Source of the DNA: an uncultured bacterium
GTDB lineage: Bacteria; Myxococcota_A; Bradymonadia; UBA7976; VGTA01
Assembly (NCBI GenBank): GCA_943788935.1
Contig: CALSSE010000019.1
Coordinates: 169,882-233,881, forward strand
Reading direction: 5' to 3'
DNA length: 64,000 bases
The notes beneath the pieces were generated by a model. It did no database searches, had not been told where the DNA came from, and worked only from the letters and a program-made list of their open reading frames with translations. A program made the translations under genes and the position numbers. Shown here piece after piece: positions 55,244 through 64,000 of the stretch; positions within the stretch are counted from its first letter, which is position 1; each line of letters starts with the position of its first letter.

Positions 55244-56119
55244 ATGAGCGATGTCTCAAGCAATATCCACGCCGCTCGGCCTTGGTCGAGCTCTATTCGA
55301 GGGCTACATATAGAGGGCTTAGCGTGGGGGAATCCCCAAGCTCATCCTGTGCTCGCTTTACATGGGTGGCAAGATAACGCCGCGAGTTTCATTCCGCTTA
55401 TGTCTCATGTGATGAGATGGACAGAGGACTTATATGTTGTTGCACCCGATCTATTAGGTCATGGTCGATCTGCGTGGCGACCCCATCAATCTGCTTATCA
55501 TTTTGTTGATTGGCTGAGGGATATACATGATCTCTTGCAGAAATTATCATGGCCACAATACTCAATGATTGGACACTCAATGGGCGCAGGAATCGCCTCT
55601 TTGTGGGCAGGTCTCTATCCTAAGCGCTGTGTAGATTTGGTTCTTATTGAAGGGTTAGGGCCTCTAAGCACGCCCGCTCATGAAGTCCCCGAACAGCTCG
55701 CTAAAGCTCTGCAGACCTCTATCTTACCTTTTAGAGAGCGCTCCTCCCTAGATGAGCTTGTAAGGCAGCGATGTAAGCTCACTCCTATGAAACCAGAGAA
55801 CGCTCACTGTCTGATGACACGTTCGACTCAAGTAAGCAAAGAGGGGAAAGTTCAGCTCCTTCAAGACCCTATGTTGAGAATGCCCTCTCTTTTACGATTT
55901 ACCGAGGATCAGGTACAATCTTTTATGGGTCGGATCACATGTCGCACCTTATTGATTAAGGCGAGTGATGGTTGGCCTTTTGATCCGTCTCTAATGCAAC
56001 AGAGGATTGAGTGTTTAGCGCTCGTTCATCTTGAAGAAATTGAGGGTCAACATCATGTTCACATGGATGACCCTGCTCAAGTCGCTCGACTCTGTTATGA
56101 ATTTTGGAATAGGGCATAG
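55244..56119 (+). CDS. Alpha/beta hydrolase
   Basis: A cytoplasmic alpha/beta hydrolase of 291 residues. Motifs: LALHGWQDNAASF (oxyanion hole), PDLLGHGRS, the nucleophile elbow GHSMGAG, the acid residue in KASDGWPFD, and the catalytic His in EGQHHVHMDDP. The closest relatives are the serine hydrolase-like/MEST-type group; the substrate is unknown. The ATG at 55244 has GGAG eight bases upstream and is preferred to ATG 55214. Confidence 0.85.
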   Translation: MSDVSSNIHAARPWSSSIRGLHIEGLAWGNPQAHPVLALHGWQDNAASFIPLMSHVMRWTEDLYVVAPDLLGHGRSAWRPHQSAYHFVDWLRDIHDLLQKLSWPQYSMIGHSMGAGIASLWAGLYPKRCVDLVLIEGLGPLSTPAHEVPEQLAKALQTSILPFRERSSLDELVRQRCKLTPMKPENAHCLMTRSTQVSKEGKVQLLQDPMLRMPSLLRFTEDQVQSFMGRITCRTLLIKASDGWPFDPSLMQQRIECLALVHLEEIEGQHHVHMDDPAQVARLCYEFWNRA

Positions 56120-56359
56120 ACAATACATCACTCCTTCACGAGATATGGCTAAAGGCCTGCTCTTTAAGAGCGATCCAAATGAAGAAGGGAAGAAGCATTC
56201 TGTATTCTGAGGCTAGGGAATAATCCTGGATCCGAGGCATTCAGAATTTAGCTAGAGTCAATCTCCAAATCGGGGTGAAAGAGTTCATTTATTGATTGAT
56301 CATACTCTCGCACAAAAAGCTAAACTATAGAACGCTGTAGCTTCAAAAGATATATATAA

Positions 56360-57487
56360 CTACTGCTTAGGCGTGCCCATTATCTTGATCGCATGTAACC
56401 CCCCATGGGGTAAGAGCATGATGCAGATGTGCGTCGCGTTAAAATTAAGATCGCTCTCGATCTGCATCGCGTCTTGATTTAGCTTTAATGTCGCTTCTAA
56501 ATTCCAAATATCATTGGGGAGTGCAGATATTGAATAGGTTGGAACGAGTGATTTTCCAGAGTGTCGCTCATTAAAAAATGATCTTAAGTCATCAGTTGAG
56601 AACTGCTGACCCTCGCTAGAGGTTACATGCCAAAGGGGACAGTCTTCTCTGTTGAGAGTATAATGCTCAGGTAAACTTGCGCTAAATACCCATGCAGACC
56701 GCAGATAATTGTTCACATGCCTATAAGTATCAATAATGATTTCATTCACAGATCCCTCGATGATTGGAAAGACTGCTTGAAGACCCATGGCGCTCCGAGA
56801 TGTCTCCCATCCGAGCATGTGTTGGGTAGAGCGATCAGCGCGGTCACTGAGCGCAAAATCGGGTCCTCCAAAGAAATCATCTTCTTTAAACAACACCTTG
56901 CTGTTTTTCGAGAGCCAAGTCAGTTGAGCAGGCTGTACCTCCGCTTTTGTGCCAAATGCCCAAACGCGAGTGATTCCACCGGCTTTGAAATGGAAGATTA
57001 AACGAGTGGCTGTGAAGTCTATGTCACCAAACCAATGCTCAGAGTCGGGGTTTAAATGAGGGATGGGTAAGACGCGTTCTTCCTTAAGTAAATCATCAAT
57101 CAAGGTAACTCGTACATCGCTCGCCGGGTTGCCCGCGAAAAATCGAGTGCTCACGCACAAGGTTGTCAGCTCGGTTCTATTCTCAAGTTGAACCACCAGG
57201 TGTTCTCTATGGTTGGGGTCAAATTGATGTGAAAACTCTTCGGGATTCGACGCACTTTGAACGACACCATGCCCACCCATTCGATAGGGCTCTACACCCT
57301 CATAAATTTTACCAATATGACTGTAGGCCTCCTCATCAAACAGTGGCGCCTCTAAGGAAACCACGGTATGCGGATCAGTAAAGGAGCTCTCGGAGTACTC
57401 TAAAAGCGATAATGCTACTTTATTGGCTAAAGACTTAGGTCTCGATGAGAGCTCTTTCGCAATAGAGAGCTGTGCTTGTGCTGTCAT
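56360..57487 (-). CDS. alc: Allantoicase
   Basis: Hydrolyses allantoate to ureidoglycolate and urea. At 375 residues it has the family's length, with two repeated jelly-roll domains. The first has STRFFAGNPASDVRV and YRMGGHGVV; the second has FFGGPDFALSDRAD, MLGWETSRS (matching the GWETRR motif) and GSVNEIIIDTYRHVNNYLRS (matching IDTxxFxGN). Several positions depart from the consensus (GWETRR to GWETSR, and DTxHFKGN to DTYRHVNN), so activity is less certain. It pairs in pathway terms with the PuuE-UraD fusion at 20806. Confidence 0.72.
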   Translation of the reverse strand: MTAQAQLSIAKELSSRPKSLANKVALSLLEYSESSFTDPHTVVSLEAPLFDEEAYSHIGKIYEGVEPYRMGGHGVVQSASNPEEFSHQFDPNHREHLVVQLENRTELTTLCVSTRFFAGNPASDVRVTLIDDLLKEERVLPIPHLNPDSEHWFGDIDFTATRLIFHFKAGGITRVWAFGTKAEVQPAQLTWLSKNSKVLFKEDDFFGGPDFALSDRADRSTQHMLGWETSRSAMGLQAVFPIIEGSVNEIIIDTYRHVNNYLRSAWVFSASLPEHYTLNREDCPLWHVTSSEGQQFSTDDLRSFFNERHSGKSLVPTYSISALPNDIWNLEATLKLNQDAMQIESDLNFNATHICIMLLPHGGLHAIKIMGTPKQ

Positions 57488-57657
57488 TGGTTTTCCATTC
57501 TCACATTAATCAAGATTCATTATCAATCAATCATACCACGTAGCGTTATGACATACCTTTGAGGGCTTTTATATCTCACTGTTTGTTTGATTATTATATT
57601 GAGCTTGGAGAGACCCCATTTTAATACATGATAACCCTACAGACCTGTCCCTAAAAG

Positions 57658-58884
57658 CTACCCTTTATGTCGCCTCTGCTTTTTTTTCTTTGAATTTTTT
57701 GATTTAGCTGATGCCTTCGCTGAAAAAGAGATCTCTTTATGAAAAGGTTGATTTGAATCTATTTCAAATTTCCTCTTGATCAATTTTCCAATGTTTTTTA
57801 ATAGCACTACCTCTGATTCGACACAAAAAGAGATCGCGACTCCTTTATTCCCAGCCCTTCCAGTTCTCCCTATCCTATGTATATAGTTCTTAGGATCTTC
57901 TGGAAGGTTATAATTTATCACGTGACTCACATGTTTAATATCGATACCCCTCGCAGCGATATCTGTTGCCACCAGAATTCGAATCTCTCCTTCACGAAAT
58001 GCCCTGAGAGCTCGCTCTCTTTCACTTTGTGATTTATTGCTATGTATCGTTGCACAGGCTACTGAAGTTCGCTGAAGATTCTCAACAATCCTCTCTGCTC
58101 CAAACTTTGTTTTACAAAATAAGAGAACTGAAGTGAGTTCAGGGTCTTCAAGCATACTATGTAGAAGATAACCCTTATTAATCTTCTCTACTGTATAGAT
58201 CTTTTGCTCAATAGCCTCACCTAAGGATGATTCCGAATCAACCTCAACCTTAACAGGGGTATGTAATAGATTGTTTGCGAGGTTTTCTATTGCCCCAGGC
58301 ATGGTCGCTGAGAAGAGTAAGGTTTGCTTGTTTTGAGGTAAGAATGAGATTACTTTTTTCACATCTCCCAGGAAACCCATATCTAACATCATATCGGCCT
58401 CATCTAGAACAAGTACTTCCAGCTCATCAAATTGTATATGTCCTCGTTCAATCAGGTCCAACAGCCTACCAGGCGTCGCCACCAATACATCTAATCCTAA
58501 ATTGAGCGCCTCAATTTGAGGTTGCTTACCAACCCCCCCAAACACTACTTTTGTTTTTAGCTCTAAACCTTCTGAATAATTGATGATGTTATTCTCAATT
58601 TGAGACGCGAGTTCTCTAGTCGGTGAGAGGATAAGAGACCTAATATGATTAGGTGTAATATTTACTTTGTTACGTCCCAATTTATCGATAAGTGGCAAAG
58701 AGAAAGCTGCTGTTTTCCCCGAACCCGTTTTAGCGATACCCAATAAGTCCTTCCCCTCGAGTAGAGGTGGGATTGCCTGTACTTGAATGGGGGTAGGGTG
58801 AGTATAACCTTTGGCCTCAACTTGAGATAAAATTGATGGTAGAAGGTTTAAACTTTGAAATTCTAGTGTTGATTCTGCATACAT
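57658..58884 (-). CDS. DEAD-box RNA helicase (RhlE-like)
   Basis: An ATP-dependent RNA helicase of 408 residues. Q-motif THPTPIQVQAIP; motif I AKTGSGKTA; Ia PTRELASQ; Ib TPGRLLD; II LDEADMML; III SATMP; IV LLFCKTK; V ATDIAARGIDI; VI HRIGRTGRAG. The C-terminus is Lys/Arg/Ser-rich (KKKKQRRHKG), as in RhlE/CsdA-type helicases that act on ribosomes or mRNA decay. It is at lower GC than the neighbours. Confidence 0.93.
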   Translation of the reverse strand: MYAESTLEFQSLNLLPSILSQVEAKGYTHPTPIQVQAIPPLLEGKDLLGIAKTGSGKTAAFSLPLIDKLGRNKVNITPNHIRSLILSPTRELASQIENNIINYSEGLELKTKVVFGGVGKQPQIEALNLGLDVLVATPGRLLDLIERGHIQFDELEVLVLDEADMMLDMGFLGDVKKVISFLPQNKQTLLFSATMPGAIENLANNLLHTPVKVEVDSESSLGEAIEQKIYTVEKINKGYLLHSMLEDPELTSVLLFCKTKFGAERIVENLQRTSVACATIHSNKSQSERERALRAFREGEIRILVATDIAARGIDIKHVSHVINYNLPEDPKNYIHRIGRTGRAGNKGVAISFCVESEVVLLKNIGKLIKRKFEIDSNQPFHKEISFSAKASAKSKNSKKKKQRRHKG

Positions 58885-59300
58885 AATGAATACTGATTAG
58901 CATATTGCACCACCAACTTCACTCAAAAATGATGAGAAACCGGACAAAGAAGCAGCTTATTATGATCGGACATTTAAATTAATAAGCAGCCTTTGATCAA
59001 ACATATCTCACAAAAGTTTTTGCCTGCGACCTTGTCAACACTGATACACATCGAGTTTGTTATCTGTATCGAAAGATTTCTAGAGACGACAGAGTTTACA
59101 AGACGACAAATTGGTGCATAAGTCGTATTAAAATGATGTGCTGTAAGGGTTGAAAGATAAAAATATGACTCAGCCACAGCATCGTAATAGGCATCTTAAG
59201 TATCAAAGTTACTTAACAGTCATAAGAGCACTCTTACGCAGATTGTTCACCTCTACTTATGGCTTTCAAGACACTAAAGTGAGTTTTACTTGGAGATAAG
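58885..59300. other. Intergenic region with an IS5-family end
   Basis: The IS end (TTGGTGCATAAGTC) at 59111-59124 is followed by a short open frame beginning at 59165 (MTQPQHRNRHLKYQSY) that resembles an IS5 N-terminus for about 15 residues. Otherwise nothing is seen. Confidence 0.5.
59108..59240 (+). pseudogene. Possible IS5-family left-end remnant
   Basis: The IS end at 59111 plus about 25 codons that may be the start of the transposase (HRNRHLKYQSY, compare the IS5 start with xxxWxxYNxAL). The remainder is lost. Support rests mainly on the end sequence. Confidence 0.45.
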
Positions 59301-59816
59301 ATGAAGAATATAGGATGCCAAACCCCTTCTGATTGGACACCAACGGGAAAGCTACCCATTATGGGGTCAGAGACCTTGATGAATCCCAAGGCGCATGGTA
59401 CTTCCCACACTCCCGTACAAGATAATCTCCGTTATGGATGTGATCGAAAAGTCGCTGATCAAATCTGTAACTTCAATCGTCATTATGCTGAGTATTCTGG
59501 CTACTTTCTTCAAACCAAGTGGCTACAAGACGTTCAAAATAAAGAAGATGCCACCACCTATTATGATTCGAACAGTGGGAAACCATTGTTTGAAGCACCC
59601 CAAAACCGTAGTTTTAATGAATTTCTACAAGAGTCGATCGGTCACGGTTGGCCAAGTTTTCGGGATGACGAAGTGAATTGGCAGTATGTCCGCGTATTGA
59701 CTGATGGAGAGTGTGTCTCGATTGATGGTACACATCTCGGACATAATATTCCCGATCACAAAGGAAACCGATATTGTATCAATTTGGTCTCAATTGCTGG
59801 AAACCCAACACAATAG
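59301..59816 (+). CDS. MsrB-like (SelR-domain) protein
   Basis: A 171-residue protein with the methionine-R-sulfoxide reductase fold. Residues about 87-165 show TYYDSNSGKPLF, ESIGHGWPSFRDDEV (GWPSF), GTHLGHNIPDHKGNRYCINL with the catalytic Cys in RYCIN. The zinc-binding Cys pairs of classical MsrB are not present, as in zinc-free members, and the CxxC-linked strand is changed to ECVSIDGTHLGH. GGAG lies six bases before the ATG. Confidence 0.82.
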   Translation: MKNIGCQTPSDWTPTGKLPIMGSETLMNPKAHGTSHTPVQDNLRYGCDRKVADQICNFNRHYAEYSGYFLQTKWLQDVQNKEDATTYYDSNSGKPLFEAPQNRSFNEFLQESIGHGWPSFRDDEVNWQYVRVLTDGECVSIDGTHLGHNIPDHKGNRYCINLVSIAGNPTQ

Positions 59817-59944
59817 ATAGATTAGGAGTCTGCGGGTATGGAGGAAAAACAATTCCCCAATACGCATAGATAGACTTCTTTGATGGGGGCTTTGTTGATG
59901 GCTTGATCACTTAGGGGGATGTCCCTAGATCACTAAAAGGCTGA

Positions 59945-60035
59945 GTGAAAAGGTGGGGGAGTGGAAAGGTGGGGGAGTGAAAAGGTGGGGGAGTGAAAAG
60001 GTGGAGGAGTGAAAAGGTGGGGGAGTGAAAAGGTG
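59945..60035. repeat. 16-nt tandem repeat
   Basis: Five full copies and one partial copy of GTGAAAAGGTGGGGGA, with single-base variants, in a noncoding gap (59817-60277). The remaining part of the gap shows no gene. Confidence 0.9.
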
Positions 60036-60277
60036 CCGAGTAAATATAAATCTTCCATAAAAATGGAGATTTTGTTCGCATCGCCTCCAGGTTTCCACAA
60101 GTTAAACCAAGGCACAAGTGACTAATATAATGTAGCTATAGCTCAAAACCACATCCCAAATAAGGGGGTGTAGAATATTACATCCCCCTGTTATGCAAAT
60201 ATGGTCATCTCTTTAAAATCATGGATCTGCCGTACCTATTAATCATGTTCGTTACTATTCCAAGATGGAGGTCGAGA

Positions 60278-61360
60278 ATGCAAGAGCAGGCAAACAAAAC
60301 TATAGAAAAGATTAAGGCATCTCTCACGAGACACTTCACTGAGCTCTGGCCATCAACGTCAAGAAACGCAACAATCGAAGAGCTCACTGAGAGCTACTTC
60401 TCTTCGTTGTCGCAGCTTAAGTATAAGCAGCTCATTCCGCTCTACGCATCAAATATACTCAAGGATGCTCCTCATCGAAAAAATATTGAGCGATTGTACG
60501 CTTCACTTCAAAAAGATCACATCCAAAGTTACGACGTTCTTTTACAATACAAGATACCATTCAGTAAATTGGGCACAGAGAACTTCTTAACCTACACCAA
60601 AGTATCGACACGAAAAGGCTCTCGATATATGGCGCTGTGGGTTTGTCGTAACCTCAATAGTTCACAATCATGGAAGATTAATGACCTCTATCTTCATGAG
60701 GTCTCGCACGAGCTCGAATTGGGCATAAATATCCAGACCAATCTTGATAAGCGGTTCACCACCTTATGCGGGAAGATGATTGATGACTCTACCCTCACCT
60801 CACTCTTCTTTGTACGCTTATTTACCGATCGAGCACACTCTAACCGAGTACGAAAGTCGCTAAGTAAAGCTCAAGGACTTCAACGAGAGATCGTTGAGAT
60901 AGTAAAAGGGCAAACGGAAGAGCTCTTGAACATTCTTCAAAACACGCCTACCACTTTCTCACTGAGTATACTCAGCCCTCCATTGCGAGAGCGGATCAGA
61001 GAACTTCTCTTCTCTTCTCATAGTAATTATCCAGTACTTGAAAAAATTGATCAAGTGGACAAGTCACTTAAACTCCTCTCTCTGTCTGTACTCCCTAATC
61101 ACTCACAGAAACAGACGCGAATCCTCGCTCATGTGTACATACCCAAACACAGTAGATATCTCTCTGTCTGGTTTAAAAGAACTTTAGACGGTGATTTATC
61201 GTGGAAGGTTGATGACTTTTATATCCATCAGTTCAATCAAGTTAACCCTTCAACTTATTCAGACAAAAAACTCTGCCAGCGGACCTTTCAAACCATGAAG
61301 AGTCGTATATTCTATGCAGCGGACCTAATGGGGAAATACATTGTTACCCATAGCTCTTAA
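60278..61360 (+). CDS. Unknown protein with an internal duplication
   Basis: A 360-residue protein without a signal. Two halves share a unit: (R/S)RYMALWVCRNLNSSQSWKIN-DLYLHEV in the first and SRYLSVWFKRTLDGDLSWKVD-DFYIHQF in the second, each after a helical segment (about 90 residues). The pattern fits SnoaL/DUF-like alpha+beta domains that bind small ligands, but is not assigned. GGAGG lies six bases before the ATG at 60278, which beats ATG 60221. Confidence 0.6.
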   Translation: MQEQANKTIEKIKASLTRHFTELWPSTSRNATIEELTESYFSSLSQLKYKQLIPLYASNILKDAPHRKNIERLYASLQKDHIQSYDVLLQYKIPFSKLGTENFLTYTKVSTRKGSRYMALWVCRNLNSSQSWKINDLYLHEVSHELELGINIQTNLDKRFTTLCGKMIDDSTLTSLFFVRLFTDRAHSNRVRKSLSKAQGLQREIVEIVKGQTEELLNILQNTPTTFSLSILSPPLRERIRELLFSSHSNYPVLEKIDQVDKSLKLLSLSVLPNHSQKQTRILAHVYIPKHSRYLSVWFKRTLDGDLSWKVDDFYIHQFNQVNPSTYSDKKLCQRTFQTMKSRIFYAADLMGKYIVTHSS

Positions 61361-61434
61361 TGCTTAATTGTAGCAAGAATGTATATTTGATATACGGTGA
61401 TTTCGCAGACTAAAATCTATAGAGAGGAAGACGT

Positions 61435-62412
61435 GTGCAAGTACAAGTTCTTATAGATGCGATGATTCGTCAGAATACTGTTCTGATCGCACATCTAGCG
61501 ACTTCAGCCGGTATGCGCGCACCACTCGCACATATCGCTGATCAAGTTTTTTTAGAGATCAGTAACGAGCTGCGAAAACAAGGGGTAGGGGTTAAAGTGA
61601 TCGCAGATATGTTTGGTATGGCCTTACGTAGCTGGCAAGCGAAAGTTCGTCGGGCGACCGAGAGTCGAACCGACATCGGACGCACGCTGTGGGAGGCTGT
61701 GTACTCCTACTTATCAAGTCATGGGCAAGTCAGTCGAAGTAAAATTTTAGAGCGTTTTAAGTATGACGAAGAGGCTGTTCTCAAGGGTGTACTCAACGAT
61801 CTCGTCGAGAGCCAACTCATCTTTAAAGCGGGTCGAGGCGACTCTACAATCTATATGATGGCGCCCTCGAACCTCAGTCTCGCCGATGAGGAAGAGAGTA
61901 AGACTCGAGATGATCAATTGGATGCGCTAACTTTAGTGACTCTGTACCATGGTCAGCCAATGAAGGTTGAAGAGTTAAAGCAGAGCTTAAACTTATCTGA
62001 AGACGTCTTGTTGAAGGGGTTAAAACGCCTAGAATCTAATGGTCTCGCGAAGCGAGATGAGGAAGGGTGGCACTGTCAATCACTCTATCTCTCAACCGAT
62101 GATCCTGTTGTCTGGGGCGCTGCATTGTTGGATCATTATCAGTCCATTATCAGCGCCCTCTGTGTAAAGCTGAGAGGTGGTAACGATCGGGCTCGTGACC
62201 ACGACTTAACAGGAGGAAGCACTTACTCCTTCAATCTGTGGCCAGGTCACCCGTTGGAGACAGAGGCAACAGGACTTCTCAAAGAATTCCGTCATCGACT
62301 TGGTGAACTTAAAGCAAAGAAAGAGTCTTTTACAGGACAGTGTCCAGATGATTTAGAGCAGTCTAAACTCGTCTTCTATTTTGGGCAAGCGATCATAGAA
62401 GAAGAAGCCTAA
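61435..62412 (+). CDS. Winged-helix-like DNA-binding protein
   Basis: A 325-residue cytoplasmic protein, GTG start with GAGG seven bases upstream. The N-terminal region has an HTH-like segment (VKVIADMFGMALRSWQAKV). Two further winged-helix-like units follow (QVSRSKILERFKYDEEAVL, KVEELKQSLNLSEDVLLKG with LKRLESNGLAKRDEEGW). The C-terminal half is helical. This suggests a transcriptional regulator; its target is unknown. The gene lies 20 bases upstream of the Cys-rich lipoprotein gene, which may be co-transcribed. Confidence 0.65.
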   Translation: MQVQVLIDAMIRQNTVLIAHLATSAGMRAPLAHIADQVFLEISNELRKQGVGVKVIADMFGMALRSWQAKVRRATESRTDIGRTLWEAVYSYLSSHGQVSRSKILERFKYDEEAVLKGVLNDLVESQLIFKAGRGDSTIYMMAPSNLSLADEEESKTRDDQLDALTLVTLYHGQPMKVEELKQSLNLSEDVLLKGLKRLESNGLAKRDEEGWHCQSLYLSTDDPVVWGAALLDHYQSIISALCVKLRGGNDRARDHDLTGGSTYSFNLWPGHPLETEATGLLKEFRHRLGELKAKKESFTGQCPDDLEQSKLVFYFGQAIIEEEA

Positions 62413-62432
62413 GTCTATGGAGAGGAAACCTC

Positions 62433-63215
62433 ATGCATAATAAAGTATTAAAGTTACTCTTAACCACACTCATCTTCGTATTATCAGGATGTGATAAGAA
62501 GAAAATAGATCTTCCGATTGACTCTGGTAATGGTGTTCGCATCGACTCAGAGACACATTGGCTGTCCGCTTGTGATGATCAGAGTAGCTGCGGGGAAAAT
62601 CTGATCTGCATATGTGGCTTGTGCACGACTACATGTGAGAGCGCTGACATCTGCGGAGGACAAGAGATCTCCCGCTGTCGGTCCACTTCGGAAGATCTCA
62701 GATGTGAAGGGGCAGACGCGCCAGCTCAAAGCGCCGCTGTCTGTTGGCCTACAGAGAGCCACCCGAAAATTATGTTTGAGCTCTGCAATGACCGAATAGA
62801 TAACAACAATAATCAGCTCATCGATTGTGAAGACCCCGAGTGTGCGAACAATGACTTTTGCCTTGAAGGAGACGATCCACAAGAATGTGTTGATGGGGTA
62901 GATAATGATTTAAATGGCAGGATCGATTGCGAGGACCCTAGATGTGCTGGCAGCCTAATATGCAACCCTGTGCCCTCCGCTGAGATCTGTGATGACAGCA
63001 TCGACAATGACCTAGATGAGCGAGTCGATTGTCAAGATCAGGACTGCGCTGAACGTGATCCTTGTGTCGAGGGAGACACCGATAATGAGTGCTTTGATGG
63101 CCTAGATAATAACGGTGACAGTCTCATCGATTGCGCAGATCCACAGTGTGTGGACATTTGCCGTGAAGGGGAAGAAGAAGAGGAGTGCTTTGATGGCCTC
63201 GATAAACAACCGTGA
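62433..63215 (+). CDS. Cys-rich lipoprotein with CxDxxDNDxDxxxDC repeats
   Basis: A lipoprotein (signal ending VLSGC) with a Cys-rich head (CDDQSSCGENLICICGLC) and then tandem units of about 30 residues such as CDDSIDNDLDERVDC and CFDGLDNNGDSLIDC. The D-x-D-N-D/N pattern is EF-hand-like and probably binds calcium. Such arrays occur in surface proteins of Myxococcota. GGAGAGG precedes the ATG. As written, the frame ends at 63215, but the array continues with frameshifts to the window end, so the true protein is longer. Confidence 0.75.
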   Translation: MHNKVLKLLLTTLIFVLSGCDKKKIDLPIDSGNGVRIDSETHWLSACDDQSSCGENLICICGLCTTTCESADICGGQEISRCRSTSEDLRCEGADAPAQSAAVCWPTESHPKIMFELCNDRIDNNNNQLIDCEDPECANNDFCLEGDDPQECVDGVDNDLNGRIDCEDPRCAGSLICNPVPSAEICDDSIDNDLDERVDCQDQDCAERDPCVEGDTDNECFDGLDNNGDSLIDCADPQCVDICREGEEEEECFDGLDKQP

Positions 63216-64000
63216 TGGTGTCGCTCGATTGCGAGGAATCTGGATGCAGCGACGATTGCCAAGGAGGGTGAAGAGATCGACGAGTGCTTCGATGGCCTAG
63301 ACAACAATCGCAATGAACTAACAGACTGTGCCGAGTCGATGTGCAGTCTCCACTGTGAAGAAGGGGAAGAGGCCGAGGAGTGCTTTTGATGGCCTCGATA
63401 ACAATCGCAATGGTCAAACAGATTGTGATGAGTCGATGTGTCTTAATCACTGCCAAGAGGGTGATGATATTGAAGAGTGCTTTGATGGCTTCGATAACAA
63501 CCGTAATGGTATCGTCGACTGTGATGAGCCCCCAGTGCCGTGATCATTGCCAAGAAGGTGAGGACATCGATGAGTGCTTCGATGGTCTCGATAATAACCG
63601 TAATGGCCTAATAGACTGCGCAGAGTCAATATGCGGCTTCCACTGTGAGGAGGGTGAAGACGTCGAGGAGTGTTTTTGATGGTCTCGATAACAACCGCAA
63701 CGGCGTCGTCGACTGTGATGAGTCTCTATGTCAAAGCCAATGCACAGAGGGCGAGAATATCGATGAATGCTTTGACGGTCTCGATAATAACCGTAATGGC
63801 ATCGTCCGATTTGCGCAGAGAGTCTCTGCAGCCTTCACTGTGAAGAGGGCGAAGTGCTCGAAGAATGCTTTGATGGCATCGATAACATACCGGGGATGGC
63901 CCAATCGACCGCGAGGAGTCCATGTGCAGTGATCATTGTCAAGAGGGAGAAGATATCGATGAATGCTTTGATAGCCTTGATAATAATCGTAATGGCATCA
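62780..64000 (+). repeat. Frameshifted repeat array (ECFDGLDNNRNG units), continuing past the window
   Basis: Units of about 87-96 nt encode ECFDGLDNNRNGxxDCxES-type repeats. Between 63201 and 63912 the frame is broken by extra bases: GATAAACAAC (63201), GTCGCTCG, GTGCTTTTGATG (63381), GAGCCCCCAG (63526), GTGTTTTTGATG (63670), GTCCGATTTGC (63806), ACATACCGGGG (63885). Each lies in, or next to, a homopolymer and is an insertion. Alternative frames at 63328-63543, 63380-63679 and 63645-63932 are pieces of the same array. Confidence 0.8.

Noticed and set aside
59911..60117. Minus-strand Pro/His/Phe-rich frame over the 16-nt repeat
   Set aside because: Low-complexity product of the repeat with no start context.

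Overview
The window looks like a chromosomal segment of a Myxococcota/Bradymonadota-type bacterium (formerly Deltaproteobacteria); this is inference. The reasons are many secreted lipoproteins with a lipobox followed by a short-period repeat linker (AGEMT, AGDSS, GGEPMM, AGESAGSA types), a Hanks-type kinase, a trypsin-like protease with a Cys-rich stalk and a C-terminal sorting-like tail, a ferritin-like Cys-rich protein, and a CFDGxDNNxNGxxDC repeat protein. No rRNA, tRNA, CRISPR array or replication origin was recognised.

Layout. 0.3-17.4 kb is a gene-dense, plus-strand region at the higher GC of the window: a Ser/Thr kinase with a frameshifted tail, an aldo/keto reductase, two envelope proteins including an Omp85-type barrel, the large S1 protease, aspS, a phospholipase-C-like secreted protein, frr, two tandem paralogues of unknown function, a secreted DNase I-fold phosphoesterase and a repeat-linker envelope protein. 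aspS and frr are the housekeeping anchors. 17.6-30.2 kb is mixed strand: an esterase lipoprotein, a 545-aa protein of a family also seen in algae, a PuuE-UraD fusion (uric acid/allantoin catabolism), a GNAT fragment cut by an IS remnant, and three repeat-linker lipoproteins around an M20 peptidase.

30.2-45.3 kb is a lower-GC accessory zone with many dead or damaged genes: a truncated group II intron reverse transcriptase, an LRR gene with an in-frame stop, a REP-type tyrosine transposase, an AraC/GST pair, a decayed adenylate cyclase and several IS5-family (IS903-like) transposase relics. Most of the relics carry the same end sequence, GGCGTTGGTGCATAAGT or a variant. 45.3-51.2 kb has a translationally coupled pair (DUF1501-type protein and a c-type-cytochrome-like DUF1592/1588-type lipoprotein) and a GH128 glucanase gene with an in-frame stop. 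52-64 kb has small unknown proteins, an alpha/beta hydrolase, an allantoicase (the pathway partner of PuuE-UraD), a DEAD-box helicase, an MsrB-like protein, a winged-helix-like protein and, running off the right edge, a Cys-rich repeat lipoprotein whose array carries many single-base insertions.

Themes. (1) In-frame short tandem repeats placed just after the lipobox or signal peptide recur in at least six genes, and one such repeat (in the kinase) has lost a base. (2) IS5-family relics are scattered at six or seven sites, and one ends the GNAT gene. (3) Many single-base frameshifts or in-frame stops occur (kinase, LRR protein, cyclase, 43.2-kb lipoprotein, GH128, right-edge array); some may be assembly or sequencing errors and need read-level checking. 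I did not find a clear new multi-gene system. The best leads are the repeat-linker lipoproteins, the 545-aa alga-like protein and a strong hairpin between aspS and its downstream gene.
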